Shown in pieces: positions 1-10,705 of a stretch of 64,000 nucleotides of DNA. A program made the translations under genes and the position numbers. Below the pieces are notes generated by a model, which was given only the letters and a program-made list of their open reading frames with translations, was not told where the DNA came from and did no database searches. Source of the DNA: Brachionus plicatilis (lineage: Eukaryota; Rotifera; Eurotatoria; Ploima; Brachionidae). The stretch is from NCBI GenBank assembly GCA_010279815.1, contig QEOQ01000688.1, positions 889,392 to 953,391 of the forward strand, given 5' to 3'. Every line of letters begins with the position of its first letter. Position 1 is the first letter of the stretch.

Positions 1-262
1 TTCGTCTTTTTCTTCAATTTGCCAATGTTCTTTTTCAAAGTAGAAAAAAATTTTTTTTGTCAAATTGTTCAAAATTTAAATAATTAAATAAAATAGCTTT
101 TTAATAATTTTATTCAAGACAAATGATGTAGCTGAAACATTGACTATATGTCTGAGTGGTCCCAATAGAACAATTAAAAACAATGATTTAATAAACATGC
201 TTCCTGACTGTCAGGCAAAATTTGATGTCTATTTATGTTTTTTGCAGCTAAAATTTCACTTT
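1..262 (+). repeat. Upstream copy of a direct repeat covering the 5' end of the SecA-like gene
   Basis: This stretch (upstream sequence plus the first 40 or so codons) recurs at about 12283-12545 in the same orientation. Shared blocks include tagctgaaacatt and the stretch around the first ATG (aacatgcttcctgactgtca). The two copies differ by substitutions and small indels. The unit may extend left of the window. Confidence 0.85.
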
Positions 263-3200
263 GAACCAGAATTAAGTCTAAAAGACTTGGAAGATAATGT
301 TTTGAATAAAATCCATCAGCATGAAAGTGAAGAAATTGTAAGCTTTTTTGCCAACATTTATTATATCATTGAAGACAACTGCCTGGTAAAAATCAACAAA
401 TTAAAAGAAAACATAGTCGAAAATATGAACAGTAAAAAAGCTCAATTAAATAAAATAAAAACTTTAATTTGCGAACAATCAATATCGAAAGTTAATAAAA
501 ATCAAAATTTATCAAATCGAATTAATTTTCTAAACAGTTTGCTGAATAGATGTCTGGCTGTTGAGGGTCAACTAAGTACCCAAGAAAAGATTGTATTTTT
601 TGAAAAACTGAGAAAAAAAATTGAAACTATGCAAACCTATAGCGATATAGAAAAAAAACTAATAGATTTAGCAAATTTAAATAATTTCAAGGATTTGACC
701 ACTTTATTTGATCCAAAGATGAGCAGTTTATTCAAAGAAAATTATGGACATTGTGCATGTATTGACGATTTATTCGACATTCTTTTCACTAATTCAAACA
801 ACATTTTAAATAAAATAATTCAATCGACAAACGAGGAACACCAGGCTGAGTACTTACAATTAGCCATCGATTTGCTGGGCTCTTTTTATTTCAGTTCCTT
901 TCATCAACAAGAAAAAATTGAAGCATTGCGGATAGAATTACTTGAATCTTTAGATCAGCAAACAGTGGGAAATATTTCCTCTATTGAACAATTGAACCAG
1001 TTGATGATCAAGACCTGCTTTAAAATAAACGATTATCAAAATTATGAACAAGTGGAATGTGATAGTGATATTATTTTATTGACAGAAAAAATTTATTTTA
1101 TATTTGAAAAAGTTGAAAAATTTTTCAAAGATTTAAATTTAATTATTTTTAATGATCAAAATTTGAATGTGTCAAAAATTTCTTTTATAGCAGCTATTGA
1201 ATCTGACATGAAGACTTTTGCAGCAAATGTGCACACACTGAAAAAAAGCGATGCTGTCGAACTCATTGACAAACTAGTGGACAAAATAGAAAAATTGATA
1301 GCTGACGCTTTTAAAAAAACAGATTTAATGGAGCAAAGAACTCGTGCAGAACACATAATAACTTCGAATGATTCTAAACTAATTATCGATGAGATTCAAA
1401 TCAGAACATTGTATTTGTTAGATGAACCAATTTTCTATTCTGAGACAAGTTTGGCTCATGCATGCTTAGCATTAATGCTCGAAGAAATGAGCAATGCTGG
1501 CAAATTTAGCCCAGCATGTAATCAGCAATTATTAAATGGAATTAAATGTCTAAAACAATTAAAAGACTTGAGACTAAGCTTTTATTCGTTTCATTTTTTG
1601 ACCAATTATTTGGAAACTTTGTTGGACACAAATTTTGATCAAATTGTTCAAACAGACTGTTGTTTTATTGATTTGATGTTAAAAGTTTTTTCCATAAATT
1701 CATCAGAAAAGGCTAAATACATTGATAGTGTGATAGTGGCATTAGACAATTCAAACATTACAAAATACTTCTCTCAACTTGATTTTATTTTACCTCTATT
1801 GTCATCCAAAGCACTTGATAGAGATAAGATAAAAAATACTCTTCTTAAATTGGCCAACAATCCAGGTGAGTTTAGCGCTCGAATTTGTTTTATTCTACTA
1901 ACTTTCTATCATAAACATACAAATTTTAAAAACAAAAAACTCAATTTGTTTATGAAGCGTATTTTGAAATCGTTTGGAGAGAGTGAAAAAATTGGGTTGG
2001 TTAAATTTTATTTTGAATGTGATGAACACATAGAAAAAAATAATTCAATTCAAAATTTATCTTCTATTAAAAACTATTTATGTGACATTCTATCCACGCA
2101 CGAACTAACATTTCTAAAGTATATGGACCCTAATTTGGTTGTCAAAGATGTATTAGAGAAACATTTTGATTACATTTGGATTGAAGTAATGGAAGGCATG
2201 TTTATTTCGCTAATGAGCAATAAAATTTTAGTCAATGAACAAAATGTGCTTTTAGATGAAATTCAAAATTTAGAAGAAGATAGTCATAGTTTGGAGAGCA
2301 AACTGAAGCAGCTAGTAGATTGTTCTTATTTTACTCAATGCGATCTAGACTTCAATTTTTTCAAATCAAAAAAAATAAATTATCCAGTTCTTAACTCAAT
2401 TAAAAATTTCAAAATAAATTTAATACTAAGCAAAGAGATATTTGTAGACAAACAGATTTGGATTGAGTTTATTGACGGATTGGCACGCTCAAACAAAGAT
2501 TTAAGTGTAACGACAAAATTATTGTCTTTTTCTCCATACTTTTACCCCATAGAAAAACAGTTCAATGAGCTTTTGAACAATTGTGAGTCCAAATATTTGA
2601 TTAGCTATTTTTTACTTGAATCAGTTAAAAACTTATTTTCCACAATATTGTCGCATTCATCCACAAATTTTGAACTTGATCTAGCTGCAATATGTGACTG
2701 TCTAGAATCAAATTTTCTAAAAGGAGACAGTGATAATGATTATTATTTAGAATGGCTTGCTTCTAAACTCCTCAATGAAGTAAACAAAAAAACAAAACTA
2801 CAAATAAGTGAAATTGAAGCAATTAAGAATATGCTACACAATGGTTTTTGTTTAGGTATTAATCAATCAGGTGGACAATCTTTTTTGAACAGACTAGAAA
2901 AGCTTGCCATTCTAAAATGGAATAATTTGATTAAAATAGAATTGATAAAAAAAGAACTGAATAGGCCCGAGTGTGATAAGCTGGCCAAGGATATAGTCTG
3001 TTTGGAAGATGTGCGAGGCAAAAATTTGGTCACTGAATTAATGACTGTTTTGAAGAGTGTTCCATTGGATCAATTCACTTTGTCCACTATAATTGAAAAA
3101 TTTAAAAAAAATGAATGGGACTTGAATTTTAAAATTGTCAAATTAATGAAAGACACTACGTCTAGCGATTGGATTAAAAAAATTTCAGAGCATGATCAAA

Positions 3201-6200
3201 ATGAGAAAAAAAAAGAAATGAGTGTACAGGAATTGATTGAATTAATGCGTCAAAAAGAAGCACCAAACGAAGCCAACTATAATGTCCGTGATTTGATTTG
3301 TGTCAATCGAGAGAGCAATCAGTGTTTGTTGGAACAGTGTTTGTATGAAATTGAAGAGAAAAAAAAACTTAAATCAGTAATTGATATTGATATTGAAAAG
3401 TCTATAGTTGAATATGATGAATTGGATGTTAAAAAATGGACCAATACATACAAATTATTGTCAAAAGTCAATGTAGATAGTATACTATGTAATGAAGTAG
3501 TTGAACTTTGTTGTGTTCTGTCACGTGGCTCAAAGTTAACATTTGGATACGAGCTACGTTCAACACAGCTAATAGCTCTAATATTGTTCATTGATGCTAT
3601 GCTCAAGAAACGTGGCCGATTGGCTAATATATCAACTGGTGAAGGCAAGTCAGTTATAACAATTGTAACAGCGATAGCTCATTTGTTGGTCCGTGGAGGC
3701 ACTGTAGACATTCTAACTAGTTCAGAATTGTTGGCCGAACGAGATGCCATTGAGAGTGAACATTTTTTCAAATTGTTCAATTTAAATGTGAGCAACAACT
3801 GCGATTTGGATGCCAGCCAATATGAGCATGTGCGCCAAAATCGCTACCAAAATAATCAGGTTATTTATGGTGTCATTGGAAATTTTCAACGTGATGTGCT
3901 TCTTACAAAATATTACGCAAAGCCTATTCGCAAAGAATTGGCTACTTGTTTAATTGTTGACGAAGTGGATAGTATGTGCATTGACAACATGTGCAATACA
4001 TTGTATATATCTCATCAAATCGCTGATTTAAAGTATTTGAAAGATGTGTATGTGTACATTTGGCAGGCAGTGAACATGTTCGACACTGCCGAGTACACAG
4101 TTAAGAATGTGGAAAAAATAAAGTCCTTTATTGAACTTAAAATAAAAGAGTCCCAAATAGTCTATCCGGCTAGTTTACAAGAAATGATTGAACGTAAAAT
4201 TAAAATCTGGATTGAAAATGCCTATTTAGCAAAAACAACCATACAAGAAGGAGACCAGTACAGTATAATTAGTAAAGGTCGTCAGAGTGGACAAGCTGTC
4301 ATTAATGACCTGCAAACAGGCATTGAACAATTAAACACACAATGGAGTGATGGCTTGCAACAATTTATTCAGCTCAAACACTACAATAAACTGAGTGAAG
4401 AAAGTCTCAAGTCAATTTTTATGTCTAATTATATTTTTTTCAAACAGTACAATGACAATATATTTGGTATGACTGGAACTTTGGGCGCCAGTCAAGAAAG
4501 AGATTTGCTTTCAAATGCCTATGGCCTAGACTTTTTTCATTTGCCCAGATTTAAAAGAGAACTCAATGTAAGACATAACGATTTTGTGCTTGCCACTAGA
4601 TCGGCTTGGCTTGCTCAAATTAAACAATCAGTTGATTCATATTTGGCCAATAATAGGATAATTGAAAAAAAAGAAATTGATGACAGCAAAAGTATGCTGC
4701 AGTCCGTACTTGACGAAAAAGCACTTTTGGATCACAATATTGAAAATTTAACAATTATGCTTAATGAAGCCAAACTAGCAGAAATTGACGAAAGTCAATT
4801 AAGTCAGCGAGAAAAAGAGGAAAAATGCCAAGGGTTACAAACAGAATTGAACAATTTAATAAAATTAAAAGATGATCATGATATGTGCATTGAGAGTTTG
4901 AGAGATGTATTGGGCGAAGATATGAGCCGAAATAGTGGAGGTAGAGCAGTTTTGGTTATTTGCAAGAATAAAAAAGATGTGAACGATGTTGTGCGAAATC
5001 TTTTGGTCAATCACAAACATCTTTTTGACTTTAATGGTAAATTGGACGGTTTGAGAAAAGTTGATGGACTGTCGAAGCGCGCCGCCACTGAAATACGCCA
5101 ATTGAGACCAGGCGATGTTGTTGTAGCAACTAATGTGGCAGGTCGTGGCACCGACTTTAAATTAAGTGATTTACTGCTTAAAAATGGCGGATTGCATGTT
5201 ATTCTCAGCTATGTGCCCGATAATGAACGAGTTGAGTTGCAAGCATTTGGTCGCAGTGGTCGTAAGGGTCAACCTGGCAGTGGAAATTTAATTGTCTATG
5301 ATAAACGTCTGTTTTCTAATCATGAATTGACTGTTGACTTGTTGAAGCAAGAAAGAGATGCAGATGAAGAAGAGCGATTGATGGAAATTCGAATTAAAAT
5401 GATACCCAGAGTGATCATCGAAAAGAAGTTGTTTGAAAAGTTTGAAATGCTTCAGGATAGAATCAAGGAATACATTTACACAAAATTTCAAGACAGTAAG
5501 TTCAATGAGCTAATGATTAAATCTTTGCACAACAAATGGGCATTTTGGCTTGAAAAAATGAGTTCGTTAATCAACAATGTTTATAGATCAAATGAGAATG
5601 AAGAGGAAATATTTAATTGCTTTGATAATTTTGCTGCTAAAATTGTCAAAGAATTCCACCGCGATATAAATGGTATACAAGGTCTCATTGATGAACCTAG
5701 CGAATTAATCAAACTAGCCAAATATAACATATTGAGTGAAAAATTTGATCAGGCAATTAAAAACTGTGATGCTATTATCGACAATAATTGTATTGAAATG
5801 TGCGCCTTTGCCTACTTATACAAAGCGATAGCTTTGTTTAGGCCGGTGAACAATATTGGCACTGAACTGGTAGATCAACTTGGACAAAATTTTAATGGTG
5901 GTTTTAAAATTATTTCTGAAAAAAATAAAAAAGATGGAATTCAGCTTCTAAAAATGTCCATTGAATTGTTTCAAAAAGAAATACAACGCATTCAAATGAG
6001 AAGTCAAGTGTTGTGCAAAATCGGACAAGAAAAAATCAAATATGGCGTTGGGTCAAAAGCTGATCATTTTTCCAAAAGCAATGCTAATGAGATATCAGTG
6101 CTGCAGATTCATTTGAATGCTGCTCAATGTGCCTTAAAGAGTCCCATTGATTGCCTTAAATTGTCAAACTGCTTGAATAGTACGAAATTATTCAATAGGC

Positions 6201-9200
6201 TCAGTGATGATGATGAAAAAAAAGCATGTGAAATCAAAAAAAGTCTCTTTGAAGCTATCATTGATGATTGTCAGTCGAATAAATTGATTAAAAAAGTTAG
6301 ATTTAGCAAAAAATGTATTCTCAAATGTCACATTAATTTTAAAAATAGAGAAAAAATGGTAATGGACATTATTGGAGAACAATTGGTGCAAAAAGCAGAA
6401 AAAACACCTGAATGCTTTGTTTTGAATCAAATAGACTCTTGTCTTGAACAAAAATTAAAATCAAATTTAGTTGATTATAGCAAAGAGATTTATATGAGGG
6501 ATCTAATTGACCCGTCTGGTTTTAGACATGTCAAATTACCGTCACAATTTTTTTACCTAAAAGAAAGACTACTAAAACAATTGGAAAATATTCATGGCCA
6601 AACAACAAATGAACGCGAGAATGTGGTGAATAATTTAAGTAAAGAATGTCTTAGTTTTGACAAAGTTTTTGATATAATTTGCCAAAAATTTTGTCTTCAA
6701 AATGTAAAATGTGTCTTATTGCACCAAGAATTTGCCAAATATTCGACCAATGAAAATGTTTGGCAAAATGATATGTTTGGCGACTGGGCAAATTCTATTA
6801 GGAATGTTTTACCCAAATTATTTGAGTCAAATCAGTGTGTTGAATATTCAAATTTAGTTAATTTAATAAAAGAAAAATTGATGGAGGATAAAACTCAAAA
6901 TCAAAAACAACTAGCTTATTTAGATGTTGTTGAAATTACTAATCATTTGTTTAAGAAAAATATTTTAGTTCTTGAAGAAAAATTCAAATTTCCCAATGAA
7001 ATTCAACATTTAATAAAAGAATTCAAGAATTCGTTGTGTTTTAGACAAAACATCACTTTTGATAATATTAGACAACACATTGAGTGTGTTGATTTAAGTG
7101 ATTTTACAAGATTATCTGAAAAAAAAGAAGAGATAATTGATTTTTTTGAAAAAAAACTTAGAAATACTCAAAAAAAAATAAGCAGAGAAGAGTTTGAGGA
7201 AGAAATTTTCGGTCAAAATTCAGATGAATACTCATATGGATTCATAAAAATTTTACTCACACTCAAGAAGGTTTTTAGCAGTTTAGATGAATGGTTGGAC
7301 ATTAATTTAACTAGCAGCCACTTGGATGAAAATGAAATAATTGAAGTGAATAATATAGTTTTGGAGTTGGCTAATTTAGAATATTTTAACAAACAAAATA
7401 TAAGTCTAATTCCTCTTAATTCTTTGATTGAATATTTCATTGGCGAAAAAGTAGTCAAAGATAAAAGTTTTAGTTTCAAATATCAACTGAGTCCTGAGAA
7501 AATGGCCAAAGAGCTGAGAGACAAAATAAAATATTATGCCCAAAAACACGTTTCTGAACTAATAGACAAGTATATAGAAAATGGTCAATATTTAACCGAA
7601 GCAGACTTAAAAGATTTAAAATCGACTATTGAGGACAAAATTTTAAATTTTAGTAAAAAAAAACTACTAAGATACAATGAAAAAAAAATATTAGAAAATA
7701 TCAGAAAAAAAACTCGTTCAAACGATATTGAAGAAATGAGCAATTTAATTGTATCAAGTCTAATGGACACAATTGGAGAATTAAGACTAAATGAAAAATG
7801 CTACATAACTTGTAATCTATTGAACTCTATTTTAAAGGAAACAAATCTGCCTAGAGAGGCTCAAGAATTTATTCAAGACGGCAAGGATCTTGTCATTTCT
7901 TTTAGTAAATACAACAGTCCTTGGTCTTGGAAAGCAACATGTATAATGGCTCTAGGTGTTGTGCAAATAAGTGCAGGCTGTTTGCTAACTGCATATCCCA
8001 TTCTCGGTCCATTCTCTTTTCACATTGGCTCTGGTTTGATATCGGAAGGCTGTGGTGACATCATGTTCGCACTGAACAACGCCGCCAACATAACCACCAC
8101 CACTTATTTAAAGCATAAAGCAATTAGTATGCTGATCACATGCGTTTGTGTGGGAATTGGCGGATATTTGTCGAGAGCCAGTTCGGTCTCTAATGTAAGT
8201 GGTAAAACGATTCAAGAGCAAGCAGTTCGCTTGGGCTCTCAGTTTGTCACTAAAAAGAACTCGTATTTTATTTCGGGAGCTATCGCTAAAAAGGTTATGC
8301 TTGAAATTAACAAAAATTTCATGATCTATTTTAAAGGCGTGGCGGTCAATATTCTTTCTTCAATGACATCGGAATTTATTAAACAAATGCTCAGACAATT
8401 TCCTAAAAAAATAATCTCATTGATTAGACATGACCAATCATACAACTTAAAAATAGAAAAATTAGGATCTAGCGTAAAAAAATTGTTGGACATTGTGAAA
8501 AAAAGATCCTACCGACAAAGCACAAAACAAATTTTGGATGAAAAACTAAGAGAGTCGATTCAACAGTACAGTGAAAAATTGAACAATGGAATAGGAAATA
8601 TTATTGCACAAGTGGCTGGTCCGTTTTCAAGTCAATTTGGGTTGTACCAAGCGTCCAAAGAGGTTCAATTCTCTGATCTAAATGAAAATAACCAAAATCA
8701 ATCGGGAAATAGTTGGACAAATTTTCTGAACAAAATTGCTTTCATTATTGACAAAGCGATGAAATTTATCAAATCTGTTAAGATTGTTTACGATATTATT
8801 TGCACCGGGCGAGATATAGCCAACTTGACTAATGAAAAAATATCAAAAAAAATAAATAATATAAATAATAGTGCTAAAAGGAATAGCAATGAGTCTCAAA
8901 CTAGAGTAGAGAATGCCAGTACTGAGCAAACAAGTGAGGCTTATGAGAGTCAGCACACTGTTTTGATAGAGACTAGATCGGTGAATAATGCGCTTAAGTT
9001 AATTAAAGACAAAGAAGAAGAGCCGGAAGAAGAGACTGAGATGGAAAATGAGTCTGAGACAAAGCCAAAGTTGAACCCAGAAGAATCACAGGAAATAGAA
9101 AAATATATTGAGAATGTAAATCAGAGCATTTTGGACACAATTAGCAAAAAAATCGAAGAAAGTATTGTCAAACCAGCATTTACATCACTTATTAGTTTTT

Positions 9201-10705
9201 CTCTGGGATCTTTGTACAAAAAGCTAGATGATCGTTTCGGACAAGATTTGGAAAATATAAAAAAAATATCTGTGGTCTATGGTGAATATCAGACTAGAAA
9301 TAAAAATAATTCTCAAGAAATTGACATTAAAGTGGAATCGGCAAGAGATTTTCTAATTAATGAGCCCAATAGTTTGCCAATTGACACTCCAATATATGAT
9401 AATTTGGAAAAAGTAAAATGTGGCCAAGTAAATTTAATGATCAAAGGTGAAATTAAAGTGCTTGATTTATCTAATGAAGAAGATTGCCAATTTATTCGTG
9501 ATCAAATTAGTGAACAAGGAATTAGATTTTTCACCACACAAAAAGGCATGACTTTGTCAAAACCAAATTTTCTAAATTACATTAATTCAATTACAGCTGA
9601 AAAACGTTTCACTGAATATGAATTGGATATATTGGCACAGCAATTTAATGTTAAAATAGGAGTTATAACTAACAATCAGCAAGTGACAATTGGATCTAAT
9701 GAAGGTCAGAATGAAGGCGAAATTTATATAAGCTTGAAAAATGGACACTTTGAGCCTATGATCAAATGCGATGATAAGTATGTTTTGATTAGTGATTTAG
9801 AAAGTCCTGAAAAAAAATGCGGTCCTCATGCATTTTTCTATGCCATGAAAATGAATGATTTAATGAAAAAAAAGAACATGTCGTTTGGCGATTCCGATAA
9901 GCAGACAAGAGATAACATTGATATAGAAGTTGATAAAATGCTACAGAACATGCAAGAGTATGCAAAGAACTCAGAATATGCATGGCAATTATTTGTTCAA
10001 CGTGAACATGAAGGAACTTCCATTGTAAGTGGAAACAAACGAAACCAGAATAGCTTACCACTTGGTCAAGCATTTTTTGCAGGCAATTATATAAAAAAAT
10101 ATCAAATTGAAAAAAATATTAAACAAGACACTAAAGATTTGGTTAAGATATTTGAAAAATATATTGATAAGGCTATGCAACCAGAAACGAGAGAAAATAG
10201 AAAAAAAAAGGCAAACGATTACATTGAACAAAATTGGAATAGAAATGATAATTCAAAAACACAAATGATAATAGAATTCTTAATTGTTAAACCTAAAGAT
10301 GATAAGCAAAATAAAATAATTTTTGCTTTCGGAAAAACACCTTTGTATAATAAACAATTAACCGATGATAATATGAAAATAACTGAACTGTTAACAAATC
10401 AAACTGGAGAACAAAAAGCAATAATTGACATAAGAGAAACATCTAATTTTAAGACAAAAAATGGATTTGAATTCATATATGTAGGTTTTAAATATAATGA
10501 TTCAGGAGTGAGAGCATGCATTACCGCAAAAGCACTAGAATATCTAAAAGAGAAAATTGGACTATCTAATGTTAAATCGTTTGAATTGGGTGAGATAATT
10601 TACGAATATGATAATACAGGGCCACGAACTCAGCCAAACATTAATGGAATTGAATTTGCCACTTCATTTGAAGGATGTCAAACTAATTTTACAAAACAAG
10701 ATTAA
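119..10705 (+). CDS. Giant SecA-like DEAD/helicase protein, about 3,500 aa, single long exon, 5' end uncertain
   Basis: An open frame of over 3,500 codons ends with TAA at 10705. Residue numbers count from the TTG at 140. SecA-type ATPase motifs appear in order: Walker A GEGKS 1167-1171, Walker B DEVDS 1274-1278, GMTGT 1443-1447, ATNVAGRGTD 1663-1672 and GRSGRKGQPGS 1704-1714. About 1,100 mostly helical residues precede this core. A TPR-like stretch follows near 1860-1905, then hydrophobic segments about 2597-2690, an acidic low-complexity stretch, and a C-terminal region with NGHF (His 3203) and CGPH (Cys 3227) that could be a cysteine-protease or OTU-like module (weak inference). Bacterial SecA is about 900 aa and drives protein export; the role of animal SecA-like giants is unknown to me. 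The first in-frame ATG is at 197. The frame is open back to 92, and a possible splice acceptor (ttcaag) ends at 118, so an upstream exon outside the window is possible. The family call is strong; the function is not. Confidence 0.85.
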   Translation, partial: TNDVAETLTICLSGPNRTIKNNDLINMLPDCQAKFDVYLCFLQLKFHFEPELSLKDLEDNVLNKIHQHESEEIVSFFANIYYIIEDNCLVKINKLKENIVENMNSKKAQLNKIKTLICEQSISKVNKNQNLSNRINFLNSLLNRCLAVEGQLSTQEKIVFFEKLRKKIETMQTYSDIEKKLIDLANLNNFKDLTTLFDPKMSSLFKENYGHCACIDDLFDILFTNSNNILNKIIQSTNEEHQAEYLQLAIDLLGSFYFSSFHQQEKIEALRIELLESLDQQTVGNISSIEQLNQLMIKTCFKINDYQNYEQVECDSDIILLTEKIYFIFEKVEKFFKDLNLIIFNDQNLNVSKISFIAAIESDMKTFAANVHTLKKSDAVELIDKLVDKIEKLIADAFKKTDLMEQRTRAEHIITSNDSKLIIDEIQIRTLYLLDEPIFYSETSLAHACLALMLEEMSNAGKFSPACNQQLLNGIKCLKQLKDLRLSFYSFHFLTNYLETLLDTNFDQIVQTDCCFIDLMLKVFSINSSEKAKYIDSVIVALDNSNITKYFSQLDFILPLLSSKALDRDKIKNTLLKLANNPGEFSARICFILLTFYHKHTNFKNKKLNLFMKRILKSFGESEKIGLVKFYFECDEHIEKNNSIQNLSSIKNYLCDILSTHELTFLKYMDPNLVVKDVLEKHFDYIWIEVMEGMFISLMSNKILVNEQNVLLDEIQNLEEDSHSLESKLKQLVDCSYFTQCDLDFNFFKSKKINYPVLNSIKNFKINLILSKEIFVDKQIWIEFIDGLARSNKDLSVTTKLLSFSPYFYPIEKQFNELLNNCESKYLISYFLLESVKNLFSTILSHSSTNFELDLAAICDCLESNFLKGDSDNDYYLEWLASKLLNEVNKKTKLQISEIEAIKNMLHNGFCLGINQSGGQSFLNRLEKLAILKWNNLIKIELIKKELNRPECDKLAKDIVCLEDVRGKNLVTELMTVLKSVPLDQFTLSTIIEKFKKNEWDLNFKIVKLMKDTTSSDWIKKISEHDQNEKKKEMSVQELIELMRQKEAPNEANYNVRDLICVNRESNQCLLEQCLYEIEEKKKLKSVIDIDIEKSIVEYDELDVKKWTNTYKLLSKVNVDSILCNEVVELCCVLSRGSKLTFGYELRSTQLIALILFIDAMLKKRGRLANISTGEGKSVITIVTAIAHLLVRGGTVDILTSSELLAERDAIESEHFFKLFNLNVSNNCDLDASQYEHVRQNRYQNNQVIYGVIGNFQRDVLLTKYYAKPIRKELATCLIVDEVDSMCIDNMCNTLYISHQIADLKYLKDVYVYIWQAVNMFDTAEYTVKNVEKIKSFIELKIKESQIVYPASLQEMIERKIKIWIENAYLAKTTIQEGDQYSIISKGRQSGQAVINDLQTGIEQLNTQWSDGLQQFIQLKHYNKLSEESLKSIFMSNYIFFKQYNDNIFGMTGTLGASQERDLLSNAYGLDFFHLPRFKRELNVRHNDFVLATRSAWLAQIKQSVDSYLANNRIIEKKEIDDSKSMLQSVLDEKALLDHNIENLTIMLNEAKLAEIDESQLSQREKEEKCQGLQTELNNLIKLKDDHDMCIESLRDVLGEDMSRNSGGRAVLVICKNKKDVNDVVRNLLVNHKHLFDFNGKLDGLRKVDGLSKRAATEIRQLRPGDVVVATNVAGRGTDFKLSDLLLKNGGLHVILSYVPDNERVELQAFGRSGRKGQPGSGNLIVYDKRLFSNHELTVDLLKQERDADEEERLMEIRIKMIPRVIIEKKLFEKFEMLQDRIKEYIYTKFQDSKFNELMIKSLHNKWAFWLEKMSSLINNVYRSNENEEEIFNCFDNFAAKIVKEFHRDINGIQGLIDEPSELIKLAKYNILSEKFDQAIKNCDAIIDNNCIEMCAFAYLYKAIALFRPVNNIGTELVDQLGQNFNGGFKIISEKNKKDGIQLLKMSIELFQKEIQRIQMRSQVLCKIGQEKIKYGVGSKADHFSKSNANEISVLQIHLNAAQCALKSPIDCLKLSNCLNSTKLFNRLSDDDEKKACEIKKSLFEAIIDDCQSNKLIKKVRFSKKCILKCHINFKNREKMVMDIIGEQLVQKAEKTPECFVLNQIDSCLEQKLKSNLVDYSKEIYMRDLIDPSGFRHVKLPSQFFYLKERLLKQLENIHGQTTNERENVVNNLSKECLSFDKVFDIICQKFCLQNVKCVLLHQEFAKYSTNENVWQNDMFGDWANSIRNVLPKLFESNQCVEYSNLVNLIKEKLMEDKTQNQKQLAYLDVVEITNHLFKKNILVLEEKFKFPNEIQHLIKEFKNSLCFRQNITFDNIRQHIECVDLSDFTRLSEKKEEIIDFFEKKLRNTQKKISREEFEEEIFGQNSDEYSYGFIKILLTLKKVFSSLDEWLDINLTSSHLDENEIIEVNNIVLELANLEYFNKQNISLIPLNSLIEYFIGEKVVKDKSFSFKYQLSPEKMAKELRDKIKYYAQKHVSELIDKYIENGQYLTEADLKDLKSTIEDKILNFSKKKLLRYNEKKILENIRKKTRSNDIEEMSNLIVSSLMDTIGELRLNEKCYITCNLLNSILKETNLPREAQEFIQDGKDLVISFSKYNSPWSWKATCIMALGVVQISAGCLLTAYPILGPFSFHIGSGLISEGCGDIMFALNNAANITTTTYLKHKAISMLITCVCVGIGGYLSRASSVSNVSGKTIQEQAVRLGSQFVTKKNSYFISGAIAKKVMLEINKNFMIYFKGVAVNILSSMTSEFIKQMLRQFPKKIISLIRHDQSYNLKIEKLGSSVKKLLDIVKKRSYRQSTKQILDEKLRESIQQYSEKLNNGIGNIIAQVAGPFSSQFGLYQASKEVQFSDLNENNQNQSGNSWTNFLNKIAFIIDKAMKFIKSVKIVYDIICTGRDIANLTNEKISKKINNINNSAKRNSNESQTRVENASTEQTSEAYESQHTVLIETRSVNNALKLIKDKEEEPEEETEMENESETKPKLNPEESQEIEKYIENVNQSILDTISKKIEESIVKPAFTSLISFSLGSLYKKLDDRFGQDLENIKKISVVYGEYQTRNKNNSQEIDIKVESARDFLINEPNSLPIDTPIYDNLEKVKCGQVNLMIKGEIKVLDLSNEEDCQFIRDQISEQGIRFFTTQKGMTLSKPNFLNYINSITAEKRFTEYELDILAQQFNVKIGVITNNQQVTIGSNEGQNEGEIYISLKNGHFEPMIKCDDKYVLISDLESPEKKCGPHAFFYAMKMNDLMKKKNMSFGDSDKQTRDNIDIEVDKMLQNMQEYAKNSEYAWQLFVQREHEGTSIVSGNKRNQNSLPLGQAFFAGNYIKKYQIEKNIKQDTKDLVKIFEKYIDKAMQPETRENRKKKANDYIEQNWNRNDNSKTQMIIEFLIVKPKDDKQNKIIFAFGKTPLYNKQLTDDNMKITELLTNQTGEQKAIIDIRETSNFKTKNGFEFIYVGFKYNDSGVRACITAKALEYLKEKIGLSNVKSFELGEIIYEYDNTGPRTQPNINGIEFATSFEGCQTNFTKQD

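Noticed and set aside
119..10705. SecA-like frame as bacterial contamination
   Set aside because: It is contiguous with eukaryotic repeats and genes, shares the AT-rich composition, has no operon context, and has a degraded duplicate of its 5' end in the same contig.
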